DNA of 64,000 bases from CAZUGO01 sp964619935 (GCA_964619935.1 CAZUGO010000063.1:57410-121409); one strand, 5' to 3'. Shown: positions 1 to 8,295, counted from the stretch's first letter. Notes: generated by a model not told the origin, from the letters alone. Made by a program: numbers and translations.

Positions 1-180
1 CCGGGCCTCGGTCGCCTGCCGGAGCTGCTCAGCCCGCAGCAGAAGGTCTACGACCTCAGCGGCGTGCTGCGAGATTGCCTGGGCCGGCATCCCGGCTACC
101 AATGTATCGCCGGTGCCCGCTACGAATCAGCGACGACCGACTTCCAAGCCTCGGCAAATCGCACCCCGCTCCGGATCTGA
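1..180 (+). CDS. C-terminal fragment of an unrecognised protein (5' end outside window)
   Basis: Frame 1 is open from the first base to a TGA at 178-180 and gives 59 residues beginning PGLGRLPELL and ending NRTPLRI. The composition (hydrophobic and charged residues in a plausible order, GC-rich third positions) looks coding for at least the first 45 residues, e.g. a stretch LLSPQQKVYDLSGVL. I do not recognise the family. It may itself be decayed, because the next gene remnant follows at once. Function unknown. Confidence 0.4.
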   Translation, partial: PGLGRLPELLSPQQKVYDLSGVLRDCLGRHPGYQCIAGARYESATTDFQASANRTPLRI

Positions 181-249
181 ATCGCGCGGCTGGCCCACGT
201 GGGTCAGTCGGCGCGACCCGCCGGGCTGCTTCCAGGCAATCCCGCGCCA

Positions 250-626
250 TCCAATTCATCCTGGTGGCAGCGCCCGGCGACAACGGCGACTCCGGCTCAG
301 TGTACGCCTTCCACAAACCCGCCGGTGGCTGGGTGGACATGACCGAGACCTTCAAGCTGGTGGCAGCAGACGGGGCCGCCAATGACCGGTTCGGGACCGC
401 GGTCTCAGCCAGCGGCAACCTGGCGATCATCGGTGCACCCGAAGATGATGACCACGGCGAGGATTCCGGTTCTCCCACAAGCCTCCCGGCGGGTGGGCGG
501 ATGCCACCGAGGACTTCAACTTGGTCGCCGCCGACACCGTTGCGGGCGACGATTTTACTTATTCACGAGATGGTCGGCCCGGTTGAACTCGCCCAATTGC
601 TGGGCGCCTGGGGACCTTGCCGCTGA
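250..626 (+). pseudogene. Decayed FG-GAP repeat / dockerin protein remnant
   Basis: From about base 258 one frame reads ILVAAPGDNGDSGSVYAFHK, a typical FG-GAP (integrin-like propeller) repeat, followed by a second repeat AIIGAPEDDDHGEDSGS. The next repeat (HKPPGGWADATEDFNLVAAD) is in another frame, so roughly 10 bases are missing near 470. The first frame then resumes and ends ELAQLLGAWGPCR at 626, the terminal signature of the dockerin tails of this genome. Signal peptide, most propeller blades and most of the dockerin are absent. I infer an internally deleted and frameshifted relic of a secreted propeller protein. Confidence 0.6.
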
Positions 627-921
627 CCGCGGTGAGCGCAGCGGTGCGCGGGTCCGCCGGCGCGTCGGGTTGCCCCGTGGGCCCTGGCCGCCGTCGGTTA
701 CGTCCATCCCCGGTTGTTGGCCGGTGCTCGGCCTGCGGCGTCCCACGGTCAACTGTGGTCCGTAATGGGTCGGGTCGCGCACCTGTGGTCGCGCGGCTGG
801 CCCGATAATCCGGCGGCGTCACCGGAATCCGACTCCGGGACCGCGTCAATTGTATCTTGATAGTATTCAGTGGTGCCATTTTGAACACACCCTGTGAACA
901 TCGGGGGCTGCACGCAACGTC

Positions 922-1356
922 ATGGCTGTCCAAACCAGACAACCACCTGCCTTCACTCTAATCGAACTGCTGATCGTAGTGGTCATGCTTGGCATCCTGG
1001 CTGCGGTGGTCATCCCGCAATACAACCTGGCCCTCGAGGACACCAAGCGACACACATTGCAGACCAACCTCGGCACCGTCCGCGGCCATCTGCAATTCTA
1101 CCGCGTGCAACACAAGGGGAATTACCCCACGCCCGCCAACCTGGTCCAACAGTTGACCATGACCACCGATGCCGACGGTGCGACCACCGGCACCGAGTTC
1201 GGCCCCTACCTGATGAGCTTCCCCACAAACTCCTTCAACGACCTCAGCACCGTGGACATCACCACCCAGGGCGGCGGCAACGCCGGCTGGTACTACACCG
1301 TCAGCGGCGGCACAGCCATCTTCACAGCCGACACCGACGACCATACCGGCGAGTGA
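922..1356 (+). CDS. Type II secretion/type IV pilin-like pseudopilin
   Basis: 144-residue protein with a textbook class III prepilin leader: short basic N-terminus, then FTLIELLIVVVMLGILAAVV, so cleavage and N-methylation at the Phe after Ala is expected. The helix is followed by a small domain (LQFYRVQHKGNYPTPANLVQ...) ending GWYYTVSGGTAIFTADT, like major pseudopilins of the GspG type. It should be processed by a prepilin peptidase and assembled in a secretion pseudopilus. No other secretion gene lies beside it, which is common for orphan pseudopilins in planctomycetes. No clear ribosome-binding site precedes ATG 922, but the start fits the leader. Confidence 0.85.
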   Translation: MAVQTRQPPAFTLIELLIVVVMLGILAAVVIPQYNLALEDTKRHTLQTNLGTVRGHLQFYRVQHKGNYPTPANLVQQLTMTTDADGATTGTEFGPYLMSFPTNSFNDLSTVDITTQGGGNAGWYYTVSGGTAIFTADTDDHTGE

Positions 1357-1496
1357 GCCGGCCCGGGCGGCACCGCGCCTTGAGCAAGAACCACGCTGAC
1401 CATCATGGTTTGCAACGGGGCCGTCCCGGACCCCACCGCCACCTGCGAATCACCAGTCAATTCGGAAGTCGGGACCGCGCTTGCAACGGCGGCGGC

Positions 1497-2261
1497 TTAT
1501 GGACAGGGCCCCCAGGCACCCAGCAGCAAGGCCAGGTCGGCGGCATTGACGAACCCGTCGCCCGTGAAGTCCGCCGGATTGCCGGGGCCCATCCCCCAGG
1601 CACCCAGCAGCAAGGCGAGGTCGGCGGCATTGACCACGCCGTCGTCGTTAAGGTCGGGAAGGCAATCGCCGCAGTCGGGGTCCGCGCCGTCGTCCAACCC
1701 GTCGCCGTCGTTGTCCAGACCGGTGGGCCCGAAGACCGCATCGGCGCAACCATCCAGCCCGTTGAAGATCGACGGGTTGTTTTCGCCGACCGGGGTGAAC
1801 ACCAGCGAATCGGTGTCATTGGCATGACAGTTGGCACACAGGAACGTGCCGCTGTTGAAGTGATGCTGCCGCAAGCCGGCGCCGGACCCACAGTGCAGAG
1901 TGCCATCGTCCGGCTGATCGAAAGTGCAGATGCCGGTCTCGTCATCGGAGCGGCCATGGCAGCCGATGCAACCGCGGTTGTGGACGACATCGCCGGAGCG
2001 GTTGGTCAGCACCGGCGTGGATCCCGGAAAATCCAGATGACACCACATGCAGTCGACCCCCATGTTGATATGGCCGTCCATCAAGCTCACATTCCAGGGG
2101 GTGCCATCCTTCAGCGACACGTATTCGAAGTTCAGGAAAAACGGCCCATGACACTCCAGGCAGCCCACGGCGGGCGCAGCGTAGTCCGGTGCGCCCAGCG
2201 CCGCAGCCGGCAAACCCAACACCATCGACAGCAAAGCCCCTGACATCCAGTTGTGCCGCAT
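1497..2261 (-). CDS. Secreted tetraheme c-type cytochrome with C-terminal dockerin pair
   Basis: 254 residues. Start at 2261 is supported by GGAGGG six bases upstream and gives a signal peptide (MRHNWMSGALLSMVLGLPAA...). Four CxxCH haem-c motifs are visible: CLECH (~34), CMWCH (~71), CIGCH (~98) and CANCH (~142). A short calcium-site-like stretch (GLDNDGDGLDDGADPDCG) leads into two type I dockerin repeats (DLNDDGVVNAADLALLLGAWG and a second copy) that end the protein. Known: dockerin repeats bind Ca2+ and normally pair with cohesins. Inference: an exported electron carrier anchored to an extracellular or envelope assembly. The haem spacing resembles NrfB/NapC-type small multihaems only loosely, so the partner is unknown. 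Confidence 0.85.
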   Translation of the reverse strand: MRHNWMSGALLSMVLGLPAAALGAPDYAAPAVGCLECHGPFFLNFEYVSLKDGTPWNVSLMDGHINMGVDCMWCHLDFPGSTPVLTNRSGDVVHNRGCIGCHGRSDDETGICTFDQPDDGTLHCGSGAGLRQHHFNSGTFLCANCHANDTDSLVFTPVGENNPSIFNGLDGCADAVFGPTGLDNDGDGLDDGADPDCGDCLPDLNDDGVVNAADLALLLGAWGMGPGNPADFTGDGFVNAADLALLLGAWGPCP

Positions 2262-3237
2262 GGCAGTTCCCTCCAGTCGCAGCCGTGATGCCCGCATGTT
2301 CACACCAGGCCGTCACCTTGAGTCATCCTACGATCAACATGTGCCCTCGATTGTAACTTCTGCTGCGGGCCCAAACCACTGGCGATTCAGGCACTCGGAC
2401 CCTGGCTGAGTCCGTTTCGGATGCCTGACGCAATCGATGCCGGCTGACGTGGCGAGGGTCTCGCGCTGAGCAGCGCTGCCCCTTCGGCCTTTGCGCGCAG
2501 CGAAAGCCGGCACGACACGACCCTTAATCCTGCTGACCTGAAAGCACGACGTGACTTACAAGGCCTTGGCCCTGCTCTCCATCCCAGACCTCGGCATTCC
2601 CAGCGGACCGGATCGCGGAGGGAACGACAGGTCCTTGCAGAACCCCAAGCATACCGGTCGCCCTCCCGCCCCGACAAGGGCGCAACGCAGCCCCCTGCCG
2701 TTTTCGCCGCGATACGTTGCAGCTCCACGCAAGACACAATCGAAAATCAGTGGCACTGAGCGCGATTATTTCAGGTATGCCGTATCTGATTTCGCTTGGG
2801 GGACCCCCGCCGGACGCCGCGAGCCGAATCGCGAGCGGGGTATCGCCGGCGTCCGACGGTCAGCGCTACCGCGCGTGTAACATTCCGCAACGCCCCGATC
2901 GTGTGTGAAGCGGCGGCGCGTTCGCCGGCACGAATTGGGTCACGGAATCGCGGCGTTCGGAAATCGTAACCGCCGCCGTGATCGAGACCCGGGCCGTCAG
3001 TCCAGGCGCGGCCACCGCAAACCAGCTCGTGCTGCTGACGGCGTCTGGGCCGGCAGCGTTCTCGGCGGTCCCGCCGCCGCCGCTGAGCAGGGACAGGCGG
3101 CACGGCGGGCACGGCGCGGGCCCGCTTGACCCCCAACGATCCAGCAGCTACCGTAGCGATATTGGTCACAAGGGGTTCAAGCCGCTCGGTTTGATACCGT
3201 CGCCTTTACGCATCAGGTCAATTCACAAGGGCAGTTC
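2262..3237. other. Gene-poor region, ~975 bp
   Basis: Between the divergent cytochrome gene and the next pseudopilin I see no convincing gene. Reading frames here are low-complexity Arg/Pro-rich shadows of high GC sequence. The stretch 2280-2400 should hold the cytochrome promoter on the minus strand and 3150-3237 the pseudopilin promoter, but no strong -35/-10 pair is evident. No tRNA-like cloverleaf or intrinsic terminator was recognised. Confidence 0.5.
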
Positions 3238-4395
3238 ATGCACCGTTGCCGTCGCACGCCATCGCGATGCATCTCGCTCGGCTTTACCCTGGTTGAGTTG
3301 TTGGTGGTCATCGCGATCATCGCCCTGCTCATTTCCATGCTGTTGCCCTCGCTTGCCAGCGCCCGCGAGCAGGCCAAGAAACTCAAGTGCCTGGCCAACC
3401 AGAAGGACCTGGCGTCGGCCATGGGTGGATACAGCATCGAGGATGCCGGCGAGAACCTGATCCCGATCCACTGGCGCGGGTTGGACTACAATGACGCCCC
3501 GACCATTCCGTACGGTCGCACGTTTGTCGGACCCAACGAATGGGGCGGCCGAGGGGGCAACCCTGCCATGGTCACGTCCCTGCAACATCGCTACCAGTTT
3601 ACGCAACAGTGGGACCTGGGCCCGGGTGATCGGCCACTGAACCACTACCTCTTCAAGAACCTGCAAAACGCGGTGGGCGACACCTTGGACGATCGCGTCG
3701 GCAGCGACGCCCGGCTGGACTTGCCGGTGTTCCAATGCCCGTCCGATCAGGGCTGGCCCGGGGGCCAGGTCGGCCTGGGCATGACCCGCTTGGCGTCCCA
3801 GCCTTTTGGGTGGGACCCCGAAGCGCGGCACTACGATCTGATGGGCAACAGTTACCGCATCCATTGCCTGTGGGCCGACGCCGGGGGCATCGCCCGCGGT
3901 GAAGGATTCAGCAGTTCGGTCATCTATACGCTGGCACCGTACATGCGGCCGTCCAGCCAGATCCCGAGTACCGCTCGAACCGTGCTGATTTCGGAAGGCA
4001 ATGCCTACCTGACCGATCTGTGGAATCGGCCGGAGCACGCGTCATCGGTCAACGAAATGGGCCTGGGCAGCGGCGTGACGGTCGCGGACTTCTGGGCCAC
4101 CGGCTGGCACGGTGAGTTTCAGACGTACTTGGCAGCCTTCGCCGACGGCCACGCCGGGATCATGCAGCAGGATTTGGTCGATGACGTGGTGGTCCAGTTT
4201 CCGCCGAACCCCAATGACTCGGCCACCGAGTTCAGCCGCGGCCCCAAGAAGCAGGTCGGATCTCGACCGGAGTGGATTGTCACGCCGACGGCCAATGCCA
4301 ACGCCTATGGCAACGCCATGGCCCGCGGCGAAGGCTGGCAACTCGACTGCCTTCCGGCCCCGCCGGTCATCACCATGTTTCCTGGAAATTACTGA
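3238..4395 (+). CDS. Prepilin-type N-terminal methylation domain protein (planctomycete type II secretion-like)
   Basis: 385 residues. The N-terminus carries a prepilin leader (GFTLVELLVVIAIIALLISMLLPSLASAREQAKKLKCLANQKDLASAM), cleaved after Gly, with the polar ALASAREQAKK helix typical of the large planctomycete pseudopilin families. The C-terminal half holds the usual AAFADGHAG stretch of the H-x-DG region (~295) and FQCPSDQG (~165). ATG 3238 has AAGGGCAG upstream. These proteins occur in large paralogous sets in planctomycetes; role in secretion or envelope fibres is inferred. A small membrane protein gene follows 20 bp downstream and may be cotranscribed. Confidence 0.85.
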   Translation: MHRCRRTPSRCISLGFTLVELLVVIAIIALLISMLLPSLASAREQAKKLKCLANQKDLASAMGGYSIEDAGENLIPIHWRGLDYNDAPTIPYGRTFVGPNEWGGRGGNPAMVTSLQHRYQFTQQWDLGPGDRPLNHYLFKNLQNAVGDTLDDRVGSDARLDLPVFQCPSDQGWPGGQVGLGMTRLASQPFGWDPEARHYDLMGNSYRIHCLWADAGGIARGEGFSSSVIYTLAPYMRPSSQIPSTARTVLISEGNAYLTDLWNRPEHASSVNEMGLGSGVTVADFWATGWHGEFQTYLAAFADGHAGIMQQDLVDDVVVQFPPNPNDSATEFSRGPKKQVGSRPEWIVTPTANANAYGNAMARGEGWQLDCLPAPPVITMFPGNY

Positions 4396-4415
4396 CCCCG
4401 AGGGGCGCCCCTTCC

Positions 4416-4814
4416 ATGAGCACCAAGAAAATCCTCGTCATCGCCGGCGGACTGCTGCTGGCCGGCCTGCTGCTCGGGCTGACCCTGCTTTCTGGCGGAT
4501 CGCAATACGGCCCGCAGAGTTCAGCAGTCGGCCGCGACCTGTCCGACGCCGAACGTGCCGAACAACAAAGCCTGATCCGCCGGTCAGGCAACAACGAACC
4601 CGCCGCCCGACTGTCCGCTCCGGAAACCCCGCCTGCCGATGACACGACCGCTCCGGCACCGGCAGTGGCCAAAAACCGCTCCCGCAAGCCCACCGTGGCC
4701 CCGAAGCGCGATCCGAAGACCAACGAGGCCGTCAAGGCTGCCGCGCCACCCAGCAGCGCGATTCCGGTGGTCAAGCGTCGAGCACCCTTCGCCCGCGATT
4801 CCAATGGGGGATAG
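4416..4814 (+). CDS. Small single-pass membrane protein, unknown function
   Basis: 132 residues starting MSTKKILVIAGG. Residues ~5-27 form one strongly hydrophobic helix (ILVIAGGLLLAGLLLGLTLL), followed by a Pro/Ala/Lys-rich, probably disordered tail (APAPAVAKNRSRKPTVAPKR...). Topology suggests an inner-membrane anchor with a basic tail. It begins 21 bases after the pseudopilin stop codon, so the two are probably in one transcript. No family recognised. Confidence 0.6.
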   Translation: MSTKKILVIAGGLLLAGLLLGLTLLSGGSQYGPQSSAVGRDLSDAERAEQQSLIRRSGNNEPAARLSAPETPPADDTTAPAPAVAKNRSRKPTVAPKRDPKTNEAVKAAAPPSSAIPVVKRRAPFARDSNGG

Positions 4815-5029
4815 GGCCAGGGATAGGGCCTGCGAGCGCCCTGTGGGGCCTCAGCGCCCAGTCACCCCTGAGCTGCGGCAGCAAGAGCACCCCCTGGAAG
4901 TTCCCGCTCAAACCTGCCGATGCCCTCGCGGGCCTCGGCGCCAAGCGCTCCTTGGGTTTTCATGCGAATACTGGGCGTCCGGGCCCATGGCCGCCCTGAC
5001 TGTGCCGCCGGCCGATCGGGTCAGGACCC

Positions 5030-5057
5030 TTGAAATCTCATTGTTTTGAGGTACACT
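5030..5057 (+). promoter_or_regulatory. Sigma70-type promoter for the 5065-5241 transcript
   Basis: TTGAAA (5030-5035), 16-bp spacer, TACACT (5052-5057). Both hexamers are close to consensus and the predicted start (~5064) lies about 175 nt upstream of a very strong intrinsic terminator. Confidence 0.55.
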
Positions 5058-5064
5058 TGGGTGT

Positions 5065-5241
5065 CAGGCGTTGGGACTGGCGCACAGAATCTGTTTTTCG
5101 CTGGGACGTCAGGGCTTCGCCAGGCAACTCGGAAGACCACTTGGGTGGCAATCCGGTCGGAAGTCCGGAGGGCTGGCCAACAGTAAGCCGATTGGATCGA
5201 GCACTCTCATGAGTTCGATCCCATCGGCTTATTTTTTTTTT
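5065..5241 (+). ncRNA. Candidate structured small RNA or attenuated leader
   Basis: A promoter-terminator unit of ~177 nt without a convincing reading frame. Visible pairing: GTTGG (5070-5074) with CCAAC (5177-5181) as an outer stem; CTGGCG (~5077) with CGCCAG (~5118); small hairpins CCAC/GTGG near 5138-5149 and TCCGG/CCGGA near 5152-5168. The 3' end is a long terminator hairpin. It could be a free-standing RNA (length matches 6S-like RNAs, but I cannot find the 6S bubble signature), or an attenuator for the sigma54 activator gene at 5363. I tested it by eye against SRP, cobalamin and c-di-GMP riboswitch motifs without a match. Confidence 0.45.
5184..5241 (+). terminator. Strong intrinsic terminator
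   Basis: Hairpin with arms TAAGCCGAT (5184-5192) and ATCGGCTTA (5223-5231), continued inside by GGATCGA/TCGATCC (5194-5200/5215-5221) and ACTC/GAGT, followed by ten consecutive T residues (5232-5241). About 20 paired bases in total. Confidence 0.9.
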
Positions 5242-5362
5242 GTGGATCGGCACCGGTTCGCAGCAGATGTGCGCGACCAGGAACGCCAGACCAGCGCTCG
5301 AACTGGCCATCCGGGGGGCGCGACCGCCTCGGCGGGCTGCCGGACTCGGAGGAAAGGCGCCC

Positions 5363-6712
5363 ATGTCTTCCCACATTCTCATTGTCCTTGACGACGTCGC
5401 GGAGCGCGCAATACTGCAGCCCGCCCTGCAGCGCTGCGGGTACCGCACGAGCACGGCGAAGTGCCATCTCGAGGCCCTGGAGGTGCTGAAATCCCACGGG
5501 GTCGATGCGGTGGTGACCGGTCTGGACGTGCCGGGTCTGAACGGCCTCAGTCTGTGCGCCACCCTCCGTGACCATGATCTGCACCTCCCGGTGATCATCT
5601 GTGCCGCAGAGAGTGCTGTGGCCGCAATCGGCGCCCTGCGGTCCGGGGCCCGCGATTTCGTCACCAAGGCCATCGCGCCCAGCCAACTGGCGGGCGTGCT
5701 CCAAGGCGCGATGCAATCCTCGGTTCCCCAGAACGGCCGGGGGAAGGCTTCGGGACACACAAACGGCTCAGGCCTGCTGGAGACGCTGATCGGCGAAAGC
5801 CCACCGATGCGTGGGCTGCGCCGGCAGATCGTGCACGCTGCGGATTCCGAGGTCCCCGTTCTGATCACCGGGGAATCGGGGACCGGGAAGGAACTGGTGG
5901 CTCGGGCGCTGCACGGGCTGAGCCGTAGAGCCCAGCGCCCCTTTGTGGCGGTGAACTGCTCAGCGATTCCTGATGCCTTGCTCGAGAGTGAGCTGTTCGG
6001 TCACGTCAAGGGGAGCTTCACCGATGCCCGGACCAGCCGGGCAGGCTTATTCGTGCAGAGTGACGGTGGGACCCTCCTGCTCGACGAGATCGGCAGCATG
6101 CCGCTGGCCCTCCAGCCGAAGCTGCTGCGCGCCCTCCAGGAAGGCCGGATCCGCCCCGTTGGTGGCAACCGCGAGGTTGCGTTTGATGTTCGGATCCTCT
6201 CTGCGACGAACAGCGACCTCGAAACCGCCGTCCGCGAGAATCGCTTCCGTGCGGACTTGTTCTATCGAATCAATGTCGTTCGCTTGGCCGCGCCACCCTT
6301 GCGGAGCCTGGGTGCCGACGTCCTGCTGCTGGCCCAGCATTTCCTCCGGCAGTTTGCCGCGCGCACCGGCAAGGCCCTCCAACGGATCGCGCCAGTTGAG
6401 GCCGAGCGGCTCGCCCAGTACCACTGGCCCGGCAATGTCCGCGAGTTAAGGAACTGCATTGAGTCCTGCGTGGCCATGGCTGACCCGGACCAACTGACCG
6501 TGAACGAGATGCCGGAGCAGATCCGCAATGGCCAGCCGAAACCAATCGCGGCGACCGACGCTGCCGGCATGGTCTCATTAGACGAAATCGAGCGCCGCCA
6601 CATTGAGCGCGTGCTGGTTGCCGCCCGCGGCAACAAGACGATGGCGGCCCGGATCCTCGGATTCGACCGCAAGACCCTTTATCGCAAGCTCAGGCAGGCA
6701 CAGCCGCAATAG
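5363..6712 (+). CDS. Sigma54-dependent NtrC-family activator with degenerate receiver
   Basis: 449 residues; start chosen at ATG 5363 after GGAGGAAA. Domains: receiver-like (1-115), AAA+ (~140-375) and FIS-type HTH (~410-449, ARGNKTMAARILGFDRKTLY). AAA+ motifs: Walker A GESGTGKE (170-177), Walker B LLLDE (~238-242), and the sigma54-contact loop GSFTDA (217-222) in place of GAFTGA. In the receiver the acidic pair (D10, D11) and K102 remain, but the residue aligned with the phospho-Asp is G53 (TGLDVPG; an Asp sits two residues later). Thus phosphorylation control is doubtful and the protein may be constitutive or ligand-driven. A sigma54 promoter lies just downstream at 6825, a plausible target. 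The upstream terminator may attenuate its own expression. Confidence 0.9.
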   Translation: MSSHILIVLDDVAERAILQPALQRCGYRTSTAKCHLEALEVLKSHGVDAVVTGLDVPGLNGLSLCATLRDHDLHLPVIICAAESAVAAIGALRSGARDFVTKAIAPSQLAGVLQGAMQSSVPQNGRGKASGHTNGSGLLETLIGESPPMRGLRRQIVHAADSEVPVLITGESGTGKELVARALHGLSRRAQRPFVAVNCSAIPDALLESELFGHVKGSFTDARTSRAGLFVQSDGGTLLLDEIGSMPLALQPKLLRALQEGRIRPVGGNREVAFDVRILSATNSDLETAVRENRFRADLFYRINVVRLAAPPLRSLGADVLLLAQHFLRQFAARTGKALQRIAPVEAERLAQYHWPGNVRELRNCIESCVAMADPDQLTVNEMPEQIRNGQPKPIAATDAAGMVSLDEIERRHIERVLVAARGNKTMAARILGFDRKTLYRKLRQAQPQ

Positions 6713-6824
6713 CGAACTGCCCGCCGGACTCAGCGCTGCCTTCTGCCGCGCAGCCTAGTGCCCCACATCGCACTGCCAGGGTCAAGCAACCGCCGCTGAC
6801 AAGCGCTGGAGCGGCCCCGAAATT

Positions 6825-6840
6825 TGGCACGGCAGATGCT
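6825..6840 (+). promoter_or_regulatory. Sigma54 (-24/-12) promoter candidate
   Basis: TGGCAC (6825-6830), five bases, ATGCT (6836-6840): the -24 element is TGGCACG as in the consensus and the -12 element has one mismatch (ATGCT for TTGCT). GG and GC are 10 bp apart, the required spacing. It lies 113 bp after a sigma54 activator gene and ~110 bp before the reading frame at 6952. Confidence 0.55.
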
Positions 6841-6894
6841 CAGCGAGCGAAATGGCGCTGTCAGATGTGAGTGGAGGCCCGGTCGATCGGGCCT

Positions 6895-6931
6895 GGCGGT
6901 GTTCTCCTATCCTGGTCCGGGGAACACCGCC
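6895..6931 (+). promoter_or_regulatory. Perfectly spaced inverted repeat in 5' leader
   Basis: GGCGGTGTTCTCC (6895-6907) and GGGGAACACCGCC (6919-6931) pair over 13 bp with one T-G position and an 11-base loop. It lies between the sigma54 promoter at 6825 and ATG 6952. No T-run follows, so it is more likely a leader hairpin or protein-binding operator than a terminator. Confidence 0.5.
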
Positions 6932-6951
6932 ACCACCAGGGGGTGCGGTAC

Positions 6952-7626
6952 ATGAAGATCGAGTCGATTGCCTCTTCCGGCGACCGGCAGGACCGGCCGC
7001 CGGAAACTCGTGAAGGTCGTGCCTGGAAAGGGAGGTTCGCCCGGGTTCTCGCAGAAGAGCTGAAACACCTCGAAGCGTTGCGGCGCCTGCAACGGGATCC
7101 CAACCCCGGGACCAGCCCACGCTGGACCACCGGCCCGTCGGGATCGATCAATGCTCTGGATGCGAATGGTTGCATCCGGACCCGACAGCTCTTGCGAGCC
7201 CCTGGCAGAACGACAGGGGTTGCCGTCCGACCGCACCCCGCAACACCGCCGGCCGACCCCCGACACTCAGGCCGACCCCTGCGCGATGAAGGCGTCGGCC
7301 TCGGCGATGGCCCGCTCCATTTCAGCGATCAAGTCAGCGACGTTCCGTTCGATGGTCATCACCTCACCCTGCAAGGAAGCGATGGCTGCAGCATTGAGGT
7401 TGTGTTTGAGGAACAGGACCTGCTCACGAAAAGCCCCCAACACCGGCTGCATCTTGTCTTCGGCGCGGTGCATGGCGCTGAGCAGTTGGTCGTACCTGCC
7501 GCGGGTCTCGCCCAGCTTGTGTTCGGATTGCCGCCGCAGATTCTGATCTTGATAGTGGCTCAACTCGCCTTCCCATTCCCGGAACAACGCCCCAGCCACT
7601 TCCTCGATGGCGTCGATTCGCGCTGA
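6952..7626 (+). CDS. Uncertain reading frame, possibly a short sigma54-controlled gene
   Basis: From ATG 6952 (AGGGGGTG upstream) the frame reads MKIESIASSGDRQDR and then a helical, charged stretch (FARVLAEELKHLEALRRLQR). The first ~60 residues look coding. The frame stays open to 7626 but from 7267 it lies wholly antisense to the DUF2959 gene, so the real protein is probably much shorter or the gene is frameshifted. No family recognised. Support comes mainly from the sigma54-like promoter and leader hairpin upstream. Confidence 0.3.
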   Translation: MKIESIASSGDRQDRPPETREGRAWKGRFARVLAEELKHLEALRRLQRDPNPGTSPRWTTGPSGSINALDANGCIRTRQLLRAPGRTTGVAVRPHPATPPADPRHSGRPLRDEGVGLGDGPLHFSDQVSDVPFDGHHLTLQGSDGCSIEVVFEEQDLLTKSPQHRLHLVFGAVHGAEQLVVPAAGLAQLVFGLPPQILILIVAQLAFPFPEQRPSHFLDGVDSR

Positions 7627-7956
7627 AACACCCTGGGCCCGCGATTCGCAGCGGCCCAGGGCGGCATTCAGCGTATTGTAGGTGCGCTCCAACTGGCCGG
7701 CGTCGCTGGCCACCACCGACCGGAAACGCTCCAAGGCCGATTCGAAGGTCTCCTTGGCCTGCTCCTGCTCGCGACGGGCCTTGACCACGCGATCCGACAA
7801 GATCCTCCGCTTGGGAATGCCCATCGATTCCATGGTCTGGTAGTACATCGACGCGCAGCCGGCGGCGGAGAAAGCACAGGCAATGCCGATCAGCAACGAC
7901 CTCGCCGACGGCCGCTGTGGGTGAGACCTGCTACCGGAATGCTTGGGCGGGAACAT
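7267..7956 (-). CDS. DUF2959 family lipoprotein
   Basis: 229 residues from ATG 7956. Basic N-terminus and hydrophobic segment lead to AAGC (lipobox-like, lipidation at the Cys ~40), then the family signature YYQTMESMGIPKRRILSDRV. The rest is almost entirely long amphipathic helices (QEQAKETFESALERFRSVV..., VMTIERNVADLIAEMERAIAEA), i.e. coiled coil. Known: DUF2959 proteins are periplasmic/outer-membrane lipoproteins of unknown role, frequent in proteobacteria and planctomycetes. The frame is open further upstream to 8562 but that part is antisense to the ABM gene and lacks coding character. Confidence 0.8.
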   Translation of the reverse strand: MFPPKHSGSRSHPQRPSARSLLIGIACAFSAAGCASMYYQTMESMGIPKRRILSDRVVKARREQEQAKETFESALERFRSVVASDAGQLERTYNTLNAALGRCESRAQGVSARIDAIEEVAGALFREWEGELSHYQDQNLRRQSEHKLGETRGRYDQLLSAMHRAEDKMQPVLGAFREQVLFLKHNLNAAAIASLQGEVMTIERNVADLIAEMERAIAEADAFIAQGSA

Positions 7957-8295
7957 CTGCAGCTCTTCGATTCTGACCAACCGCCTGACCGCCGGCGATG
8001 CACTTCCTCGGTGGCACCATTCACCGCCAGGGCCGCGCATCTTAGCAAGCCGCAGCCAGAGGGAACAGCGCACGCCCAGCAATGCAGCCGGCCCGACGGC
8101 GACCTCAACCCGATCGCGGCACAAAGGACTGCCCGCCAGCGGCGATCCGGCGGCTTTGACAGCACCGCCCGCGCCGGCCATAATCGTCGGCCTGACGTCC
8201 CATACGGTCCGCCGCGCGGCGATCTGACCGTCGCCCGGCGCTGCCATCCGCTCGTCCCCGTCCGGCGCGGCTGACTGCACGAAGGAGCAAGCGGC
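7957..8295. other. Intergenic region between divergent genes, 339 bp
   Basis: Lies between the divergent DUF2959 and ABM genes and should hold both promoters. I see no conserved element, hairpin with T-run or additional gene. A good ribosome-binding site (AAGGAGC, ~8282) serves the ABM gene. Confidence 0.4.

Noticed and set aside
894..2243. Plus-strand open frame of ~450 codons over pseudopilin and cytochrome genes
   Set aside because: It overlaps two well-supported genes in other frames and has His/Arg/Gln-rich shadow composition.
5201..5225. tRNA T-loop-like AGTTCGATCC
   Set aside because: It is part of the terminator hairpin; no acceptor, D or anticodon arms are found.
5065..5241. 6S RNA, SRP RNA or a known riboswitch
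   Set aside because: Length fits 6S but the central bubble is not evident; the SRP GGAA-loop motif and c-di-GMP or cobalamin conserved boxes are absent.
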